11,785 nt of DNA, taken from Vibrio sp. Its GTDB lineage: Bacteria > Pseudomonadota > Gammaproteobacteria > Enterobacterales > Vibrionaceae. A program made the position numbers and the translations under genes. How positions within the stretch are numbered: the first letter of the stretch is position 1; every line of letters starts with the position of its first letter. The stretch lies in the NCBI GenBank assembly GCA_007124475.1, contig SLFB01000203.1, positions 1 to 11,785 on the forward strand. Reading direction: 5' to 3'. Positions 6,686-11,785 of the stretch are shown here, in pieces. A model generated the notes under the pieces. It was not told the origin of the DNA. It ran no database searches and saw only the letters and a list, made by a program, of their open reading frames with translations.

Positions 6686-6691
6686 TATAAT
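6686..6691 (+). promoter_or_regulatory. candidate -10 box for the chemoreceptor gene
   Basis: A perfect TATAAT lies 72 bp before the chemoreceptor ATG. The -35 position falls at the decayed right end of the ERIC copy (TTATTT, 6662-6667, 18-bp spacing) and is poor. I find no convincing sigma-28 (flagellar) promoter, although many chemoreceptor genes use one. AAGG at 6752-6755 is the ribosome site. Confidence 0.4.
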
Positions 6692-6763
6692 ATGGATTGA
6701 GATGGTGAAACGAAAAATCTGGCTTAAACTGATAATAAGCAATAGATAGATAAGGTTATCAGG

Positions 6764-8839
6764 ATGAAATTTACCAGTATTCGCCAACAGGTTTTAATCT
6801 ATAGTGTGTTAGCCCTTTTATCGATCACCCTTGCGGTGATCGGCTTTAGTTATTCGAGTAGTAAAAACCTCGCCGCAGCTGTTGATGAGCAAGTAGATCA
6901 AGAACTTCGATCTCAAGCCTTACAACGCATGCAGCTTATTGCCATTCAAGAGTCTTTAGACATAAAAGGACGATTTGATCAGGCGATGCTGATTTCTCAG
7001 GCCTTATCAAGCAGCTTAGAAGGAGTTCGACCTTCTCGTGACGTTGTCACGGAGATGCTGAAAAGTGTTTTCCTGCAGCATCCTGATTTATTGGGTATCT
7101 ATACAGGATGGGAACCGCACCAATTTGACGGTGATGATATTTTTTCACTCGGGATGCCCCATACAAGAGATAATGGTCAATTTGCGCCTTATTGGAACCG
7201 CTCCGCTTCTGGCGAGCTAGGCATGCGGCCGCTGGGCAGTATGTATGATAAAACGGTTTCAGTTACAGGAGTTCGTAATTCTGAGTGGTATTTATGCCCG
7301 ATTGAAACCGGTCGTAACTGTGTCATTGACCCAGCCAGTTATGATATCCAAGGGGTACAAACTTTATTGAGCTCTTTTGTGTCACCCGTAATGGTTAATG
7401 GTAAAGCGGTAGGTATGGTTGGGGTAGATTACTCGCTTAATTTTCTACAACGAATTGCCAGTGAAACTCAGCAAGACATAGATCGCCAAGCCAGAGTGCT
7501 GATCTTAAGTCCCAAGGGGATCATTAGCGCGGATAGTGCGGACACCAGTAACGTCGGTAAAGCATTGCAACAAAGCGCGGTGAATCAGCTGATAAGTCAG
7601 CGTTCACTGGGGCAAAGTCGGATTATAGATAACTCGGTTATAGCATCGGCCCAATTTGCCGCTCAAGGGGTTAACGCGCAATGGGAAGTGGTGGTTGTGT
7701 TACCCGTTTCTGTCGCGTTAGCTCAAGCTGAAGCCATTTCTCAGCAGCTGGAGCAAGGTTTTGCTGCTAATTTACAAGGTCAGCTTTGGATTGGTGGTAT
7801 TCTGACTGTATTTGGGGTGTTGGCAATGTGGTTGATGGCATTGTCCATTAGTCGCCCGATCCAAAAACTGGTGGCTTTGGTTGAGGAGCTAACTCAATCA
7901 GGGGGCGATTTAACCCAAACCATCAATATTAACCGCCGTGATGAAACTGGCCAGTTAGCCCATCATTTAAACACCTTTGTTGGTAATGTTCGCTCTATTG
8001 TCTCTGATGTTGCCCAGCAAATGGATGGGTTAACCGAAAGCTCGCATCGCTCGGCCTCTTATGCAAAACAAGGGGTAGAGCAGATAAGACACCAAAGAGC
8101 GGAAATTGAACAAGTAGTAACGGCAACCAATGAAATGTCATCCACTGCCCATAGTGTGTCTGACAATGCTCAAGAAACCGCCAGTGCCGTGACCCAAGCG
8201 CAACAAGAAATTAATCAGAGTCAGCATGAAGTTGAACAAAGTGCTCAAGGTTTGCAACGTCTGGCTGAGGACCTATTGAAATCGGCTCAAGAAATTGAAG
8301 AGCTAGAGGCGCAAAGCGAACAAGTCGGCTCAATTTTGGATGTGATTCGCGCCATCTCTGAGCAAACTAACTTGTTAGCATTAAATGCAGCGATAGAAGC
8401 GGCTCGCGCAGGCGATCAAGGACGTGGCTTTGCGGTGGTGGCGGACGAGGTGCGTAATTTGGCCACCCGAACAGCTCAATCAACGGATGAGATCCAAACC
8501 ATGATTGATACCTTGCGCCAGCGTAGTAAAAAAGCGGTGGCTACGGTGAATGAGAGCCGTGAGCAAAGTAACCATTGTCAAACATTGTCACAGCGAGCGG
8601 TAGATGCCTTGAAAGAGGTTCGCGCGCAAAGTGAACGTATTCAAGATATGGCGCACCAAATTGCCACCGCGGCCGAAGAGCAGGCGGCAGTAACGGAAGA
8701 AGTAAACCGTAATATTGTTGCGATAAACGATGCAGCCAATGAAATTGATCATGGTGCTAGTGCTGCCGATCAAGAAAGTCAGGATGCCGCACAGAGAGTG
8801 AACTCAGTGAGTTCACGTTTGAACCAGTTTAAATATTAA
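6764..8839 (+). CDS. methyl-accepting chemotaxis protein with periplasmic double-Cache sensor (691 aa)
   Basis: This is an inner-membrane chemoreceptor that senses a periplasmic ligand and controls CheA through CheW. Order of parts: TM1 (about 10-31); a periplasmic sensor (about 35-335) with GWEPHQFDGDD (115-125), APYWNR (141-146), SEWYLCP (173-179) and GMVGVDYSL (217-225), typical of dCache_1; TM2 (about 341-361); HAMP (about 362-416); and a long cytoplasmic coiled coil. Its hairpin tip, EQTNLLALNAAIEAARAGDQ (533-552) and GRGFAVVADEVRNLA (553-567), is fully conserved. EEQAAVTEEVNR (638-649) is a likely methylation segment. There is no NWETF-type tail, so adaptation enzymes must bind elsewhere. 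The GWEP and PYW features recall Cache receptors known for amines or amino acids, but the ligand is not determined here. AAGG lies 8 nt before the ATG. The gene is monocistronic and converges on the TerB-like gene. Confidence 0.95.
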   Translation: MKFTSIRQQVLIYSVLALLSITLAVIGFSYSSSKNLAAAVDEQVDQELRSQALQRMQLIAIQESLDIKGRFDQAMLISQALSSSLEGVRPSRDVVTEMLKSVFLQHPDLLGIYTGWEPHQFDGDDIFSLGMPHTRDNGQFAPYWNRSASGELGMRPLGSMYDKTVSVTGVRNSEWYLCPIETGRNCVIDPASYDIQGVQTLLSSFVSPVMVNGKAVGMVGVDYSLNFLQRIASETQQDIDRQARVLILSPKGIISADSADTSNVGKALQQSAVNQLISQRSLGQSRIIDNSVIASAQFAAQGVNAQWEVVVVLPVSVALAQAEAISQQLEQGFAANLQGQLWIGGILTVFGVLAMWLMALSISRPIQKLVALVEELTQSGGDLTQTININRRDETGQLAHHLNTFVGNVRSIVSDVAQQMDGLTESSHRSASYAKQGVEQIRHQRAEIEQVVTATNEMSSTAHSVSDNAQETASAVTQAQQEINQSQHEVEQSAQGLQRLAEDLLKSAQEIEELEAQSEQVGSILDVIRAISEQTNLLALNAAIEAARAGDQGRGFAVVADEVRNLATRTAQSTDEIQTMIDTLRQRSKKAVATVNESREQSNHCQTLSQRAVDALKEVRAQSERIQDMAHQIATAAEEQAAVTEEVNRNIVAINDAANEIDHGASAADQESQDAAQRVNSVSSRLNQFKY

Positions 8840-8856
8840 ATCAGTGATTTTGGTGG

Positions 8857-8887
8857 TGTGAAGTCAGCAACTTAATAGAACTTCACA
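8857..8887. terminator. weak hairpin between convergent genes
   Basis: TGTGAAGT (8857-8864) and ACTTCACA (8880-8887) can form an 8-bp stem with a 15-nt loop, 17 bp after the chemoreceptor stop. No U-tract follows on the plus strand, so it is at best a weak or factor-assisted terminator. It is the best candidate in the 91-bp convergent gap. Confidence 0.35.
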
Positions 8888-8930
8888 TCAACAGATCCTA
8901 ACTACTTAATCGTTATAGCAAGCGAAGTCG

Positions 8931-9401
8931 CTATCCATTGACCTTCTTCGCTTTATTTTTTTGGTCAACCACCATTAATTTGGCGCGAATAAATTCACTA
9001 TGACTCACATAGATAAGTTCCGCTGTTTTACGGATCACCGCATCTTCTAGAGGGTCAATATCACCATCACTATGAGCCACTTCCCACATGGCTTTTATTA
9101 ATTCAAAGCGCTGCTCTTGGCTTAAATCACGTAAGTGAGAAGTAAATTCATACAATGATGCTGATTGGCGAACTTGTTGCTCAGCGTGAGTGATTAATGT
9201 TTGAGCCTGCAGTTGATCTATCTTTAAAAGGTGTTGTAATAAGGCGAGTTTCGCCTGACGTTCAGTTGGGCTGATTGCTTGATCTGAACCGGCGACTTCA
9301 CTGAGTAAACACGCGATAGCAAATTCAGGGTTAGCGGATGATTGACCGAGATCTTGACCGTCAAGTAGTTGTTTAAATAATGTTGTTAGCTTGTTAATCA
9401 T
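8931..9401 (-). CDS. TerB-like protein (156 aa)
   Basis: This is a small, soluble, all-helical protein resembling the TerB/DjlA-type acidic domain. Two related helical halves are visible, each with an acidic turn: SEVAGSDQAISPTE (34-47) and WEVAHSDGDIDPLED (106-120), followed by AVIRKTAELIYVSHSEF. The paired Asp/Glu residues are the family's known candidate metal-binding positions. Family members occur in tellurite-resistance and stress contexts and as co-chaperone domains, but a lone copy gives no proof of tellurite resistance. No terC, terD or terZ gene is present. AAAGG upstream of the ATG fits a ribosome site. The C-terminus is lysine-rich (DQKNKAKK). It is 214 bp downstream of, and on the same strand as, the 115-aa gene, with a decayed ERIC in between, so co-transcription is possible but not shown. 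Confidence 0.75.
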   Translation of the reverse strand: MINKLTTLFKQLLDGQDLGQSSANPEFAIACLLSEVAGSDQAISPTERQAKLALLQHLLKIDQLQAQTLITHAEQQVRQSASLYEFTSHLRDLSQEQRFELIKAMWEVAHSDGDIDPLEDAVIRKTAELIYVSHSEFIRAKLMVVDQKNKAKKVNG

Positions 9402-9507
9402 GAGAGGCCTTTATGGAGAATAAGTAAGGGAATATCCATTATTTGAGACGAAAATAGTCATACAGTTCCCTAAATTCTGTTTATTAGTTAGTAGTAAACT
9501 AGCAAAC

Positions 9508-9570
9508 AAACGATGTGATTGGGAGAAGAGCTTCACCAACACCGCTGCAGCTTTAAGTAGAAAGGGAATA
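9508..9570. repeat. decayed half of an ERIC element
   Basis: Read on the plus strand this matches the reverse complement of one half of the 2996-3123 copy: AAACGATGTGATTGGG, then CCAACACCGCTGCAGCTT, AAGTAGAAAGGGAATA. The central part has lost about 3 bp. The other half, which should lie to about 9430, is barely recognisable (AATATCCATTATTTGAGA at its expected end). Its orientation is opposite to the other two copies. Confidence 0.7.
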
Positions 9571-9615
9571 GTACCAAGATCAGCAAACAATAGAGCATAA
9601 ATAACAGTGCAAGCG

Positions 9616-9963
9616 TCAGAGCTCCCAATCACTGATCATTTCGACAAATTCTGAGCTGGTTTGCTCATGGGCAAGTAACAGCAAGGCGACTAAGGCCTCA
9701 ACTTGAACACTCTGAGGATTAGGTTCGTTAAGTAGCTGGGTGATACGTTCACGGATAAGATTAATTTCGTGTTGAACAAAACCTCGGCCTTCTTCCTCAC
9801 CTTCACCTTCTTCAGGTGCATTATCAAACTGTAAAAACAGCATATCGTTATCATGTTGAGTGCCCACTAAACGTTCGGGCAGCCACAGTTCACCCATTAC
9901 CACATCTGGGTCGCAATCAGCAGGAAGATCATCAAGTCTTAGTTTCAGTTCAGAAGCTTTCAC
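9616..9963 (-). CDS. unrecognised acidic 115-aa protein
   Basis: I do not recognise a family. The predicted product is soluble and strongly acidic, with no signal peptide or membrane segment. It has an N-terminal part (1-50: LKLRLDDLPADCDPDVVMGELWLPERL and LFLQFDN), an acidic low-complexity linker APEEGEGEEEGRG (49-61), and an amphipathic helical C-terminal half with NLIRERITQLLNE (68-80) and a Leu/Ala-rich helix VEALVALLLLAHE (88-100). The start is GTG: it is the first possible start after the in-frame TAA at 9994-9996, and the ATG 2 bp upstream is out of frame and hits a stop at once. The ribosome site is weak (AAAAGAA). It has the same strand as the TerB-like gene 214 bp downstream. Coherent, proteobacterial-looking composition makes it a probable real gene. 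Confidence 0.65.
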   Translation of the reverse strand: MKASELKLRLDDLPADCDPDVVMGELWLPERLVGTQHDNDMLFLQFDNAPEEGEGEEEGRGFVQHEINLIRERITQLLNEPNPQSVQVEALVALLLLAHEQTSSEFVEMISDWEL

Positions 9964-10076
9964 ATTCTTTTCTATTTGAGATTGGCTATGGGTTTATTTT
10001 AGCGGTCAAATGCTAATAAAACTACACCAAAACCCGTGGTAAGCGTATCAGGGGGCTGAATTTTCAATATTTACCC

Positions 10077-10148
10077 CTTTACTAACTAAAAATACAACTG
10101 ATTTAGTAGTTTTTGTTCATTTATACCACATCATGTGTCTATGCTCAT
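10077..10148. repeat. possible strongly decayed ERIC remnant
   Basis: CACATCATGTGTCTATGCTC (10127-10146) differs from the matching part of the 6536-6663 copy at only two positions. GTTCA lies exactly 7 bp before it, as in that copy. Extending the ungapped alignment left gives about half the bases matching. The right half is not recognisable. It could be chance outside the central 30 bp. Confidence 0.45.
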
Positions 10149-10235
10149 TCAGAGGCAATGCCCAGTAATTTAGTGATAGCTAGTGAATTGTTGTTGATTT
10201 CTCGTCAATGGAATACCGTGCGCGGGATCACTCTG

Positions 10236-10244
10236 TGATATAAT
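10236..10244 (+). promoter_or_regulatory. extended -10 promoter for hrpA
   Basis: TGATATAAT is a perfect TGn-TATAAT extended -10 element 38 bp before the proposed start codon. No good -35 box is present, which is common for extended -10 promoters. Transcription would start near 10251, giving a leader of about 30 nt. Confidence 0.65.
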
Positions 10245-10269
10245 GGCGGCAATTTTATTAAAAGAAAAC

Positions 10270-10285
10270 AATAGGTATCGCTTTG
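10270..10285 (+). promoter_or_regulatory. ribosome site and TTG start that decide the hrpA N-terminus
   Basis: AATAGG ends at 10275 and is followed, after 7 nt, by TTG (10283-10285). This spacing is near ideal, while the next in-frame ATG at 10337 lacks any such site. Confidence 0.65.
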
Positions 10286-11785
10286 AGTCAGTCACAGCCT
10301 CACTCAGAAAAAACCACGGCAGCAAAAGCCAACGATATGAAATCTCTCCAGCAAGCGTTAAAGCTATGTTTGATTAAAGACCGTTTTCGCCTTAACAAGC
10401 GAATTCTTGGTGCGAGTAAAATTGCTAAACAGCAATCAAGAGCGGCAGTCTTTGATGAAATAGCCTTAGATATTGCTCGTTCCATGATGGTGGTTTCACA
10501 GCGAGAAGCGCAAAAGATGACTATCGAATACCCAGAACAGTTACCCGTTAGTCAAAAGCGAGATGATATTGCGCGGGCGATTGAGCAGCATCAAGTAGTG
10601 ATTGTCGCAGGGGAAACCGGTTCAGGTAAAACTACCCAGTTACCGAAAATTTGCGCTGAACTTGGACGCGGCAAATATGGGTTGATTGGCCACACCCAGC
10701 CACGCCGTTTAGCGGCTCGCTCGGTAGCGAGTCGTATTGCTGAAGAGATGCAGTGTGAGCTCGGCGGAGTGGTTGGTTATAAAGTTCGCTTTAATGATCA
10801 GATCTCAGAACAAACGCAAATCAAATTAATGACTGACGGTATTTTACTGGCAGAAATTCAAAATGACCGATATCTCAATCAATACGATACCATCATTATT
10901 GATGAAGCCCACGAGCGCAGTTTAAACATTGACTTTATTCTCGGTTATTTACGCCAGTTACTACCGCGCCGTCCTGATCTCAAGGTGATCATCACCTCGG
11001 CAACCATCGACCCTGAGCGATTTTCGAAACACTTTTCTAATGCGCCGATCATTGAAGTATCAGGTAGAACCTTTCCGGTAGAAACTCGTTACCGCCCATT
11101 GGTTTCCGAGACTGACAGCGATCGCGATCAACTCGAAGGTATTGTTGACGCGGTGGATGAGCTGTGCCTTGAAGGTTTAGGGGATATCCTGATTTTTATG
11201 AATGGTGAACGGGAAATTCGTGACACTGCTGATGCGTTGGCCAAACGTAAGTTACGAGATACCGAGATTGTGCCTTTGTATGCCCGTTTATCCTCTGGTG
11301 AACAAAATAAGATTTTCCAACCTCATAGCGGCCGGCGGATCGTACTTGCCACCAACGTGGCGGAAACCTCATTAACGGTGCCAGGGATCAAGTATGTTAT
11401 TGATCCGGGCACCGCGCGGATCAGCCGTTACAGCTATCGCACCAAGGTGCAACGTTTACCGATTGAACCGATTTCTCAAGCCAGTGCTAATCAGCGCAAA
11501 GGACGATGTGGACGTGTTGAAGAGGGGATCTGTATTCGTCTTTATTCAGAAGAAGATTTTTTATCTCGTCCTGAGTTTACCGATCCGGAAATTTTACGCA
11601 CCAACTTAGCGTCAGTCATTCTACAAATGACCGCGCTAGGTTTAGGCGATATCGAGGCGTTCCCATTTGTGGAAGCGCCAGACAAACGTCATATTCAAGA
11701 TGGGGTTCGCTTGCTGGAAGAGTTGGGGGCAATGAACCCTGAGATCAGCGACCCGAAAAAACGCCTGACCACGATTGGACGCCAG
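10283..11785 (+). CDS. hrpA: ATP-dependent RNA helicase HrpA, N-terminal 501 residues (runs off the window)
   Basis: This is a DEAH-box 3'-5' RNA helicase of the HrpA family, linked in E. coli to mRNA processing and rescue of stalled or collided ribosomes. Helicase motifs are in order: Walker A GETGSGKTTQ (110-119), TQPRRLAAR, DEAH (207-210) in IIIDEAHERSLNIDF, SAT (239-241), ATNVAETSLTVPG and motif VI QRKGRCGR (404-411). From memory it is close to E. coli HrpA over the whole visible length; that protein is about 1300 aa, so roughly 800 residues lie beyond the right edge. The frame is open from a TAA at 10259-10261. The only possible starts are TTG at 10283, which has AATAGG 7 nt upstream, and ATG at 10337, which has no ribosome site and would begin close to the conserved region. 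I prefer the TTG. The gene is transcribed alone from its own promoter. Confidence 0.95.
   Translation, partial: MSQSQPHSEKTTAAKANDMKSLQQALKLCLIKDRFRLNKRILGASKIAKQQSRAAVFDEIALDIARSMMVVSQREAQKMTIEYPEQLPVSQKRDDIARAIEQHQVVIVAGETGSGKTTQLPKICAELGRGKYGLIGHTQPRRLAARSVASRIAEEMQCELGGVVGYKVRFNDQISEQTQIKLMTDGILLAEIQNDRYLNQYDTIIIDEAHERSLNIDFILGYLRQLLPRRPDLKVIITSATIDPERFSKHFSNAPIIEVSGRTFPVETRYRPLVSETDSDRDQLEGIVDAVDELCLEGLGDILIFMNGEREIRDTADALAKRKLRDTEIVPLYARLSSGEQNKIFQPHSGRRIVLATNVAETSLTVPGIKYVIDPGTARISRYSYRTKVQRLPIEPISQASANQRKGRCGRVEEGICIRLYSEEDFLSRPEFTDPEILRTNLASVILQMTALGLGDIEAFPFVEAPDKRHIQDGVRLLEELGAMNPEISDPKKRLTTIGRQ

Larger units (their letters stand above)
9964..10282. other. divergent gene-free region upstream of hrpA
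   Basis: These 319 bp lie between the leftward 115-aa gene and rightward hrpA. They hold a promoter for hrpA (10236-10244), an apparent strongly decayed ERIC remnant (about 10077-10148), and presumably the promoter for the leftward gene, which I cannot place. No plausible gene is seen. Confidence 0.6.

Noticed and set aside
8931..9401. Tellurite-resistance operon
   Set aside because: Only a TerB-like domain is present; none of the other ter genes is visible in the window.
9411..9632. Leftward 73-codon frame between the TerB-like and 115-aa genes
   Set aside because: It covers the decayed ERIC, overlaps the 115-aa gene's end, and its start lacks a ribosome site; the composition looks accidental.
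10081..10114. A/T-rich inverted repeat followed by a T-run, considered as a terminator
   Set aside because: The stem is weak with a bulge, no gene on the plus strand ends nearby, and the stretch overlaps the ERIC remnant.
11394..11609. Rightward 71-codon frame near the right edge, and a leftward one at 10300-10485
   Set aside because: Both are shadows within hrpA, whose helicase motifs run continuously through these positions in another frame.

Overview
The window looks like a chromosomal segment of a gamma-proteobacterium, most likely Vibrionaceae. Three things point there: a HrpA helicase almost collinear with the enterobacterial protein, several ERIC-type 127-bp repeats, and a chemoreceptor that lacks a CheR-tethering pentapeptide and ends in the LNQFK style common in vibrios. 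The taxon is inferred from sequence character only; no search was run.

Layout. Positions 1-74 hold the possible tail of a rightward membrane-protein gene, followed by a shared hairpin terminator (98-128). From 5698 down to 169 a leftward three-gene cassette reads in this order: a membrane-anchored DUF2760 protein, a lid-less Hsp70-like ATPase (634 aa), and a longer Hsp70-like ATPase with a C-terminal DUF3731 region (934 aa). The first two genes are 2 bp apart; the last two are separated by a well-preserved ERIC element. A divergent region (5699-6000) separates the cassette from a rightward DEDDh 3'-5' exonuclease gene (6001-6531). This is followed by a second ERIC copy and a rightward methyl-accepting chemotaxis protein with a periplasmic Cache sensor (6764-8839). 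Converging on it are two leftward small genes, a TerB-like protein (8931-9401) and an unrecognised acidic 115-aa protein (9616-9963), with a decayed ERIC between them. After a gene-free stretch of about 320 bp, hrpA starts at a TTG codon (10283) and runs off the right edge.

How the parts may work together. The clearest functional unit is the cassette. It has two non-canonical Hsp70 paralogues whose nucleotide-binding motifs are intact, but the usual interdomain linker and helical lid are missing or replaced. They are co-encoded with a single-pass membrane protein bearing a Lys/Glu/Val-rich repetitive stalk. No J-protein or GrpE gene is adjacent. A heat-shock-like promoter can be proposed upstream. 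The DUF2760 gene also contains an unbroken 15-A coding tract that could slip. The cassette's cellular role is unknown to me and is the most interesting item here. The remaining genes look like ordinary housekeeping or accessory functions without an evident link to it.
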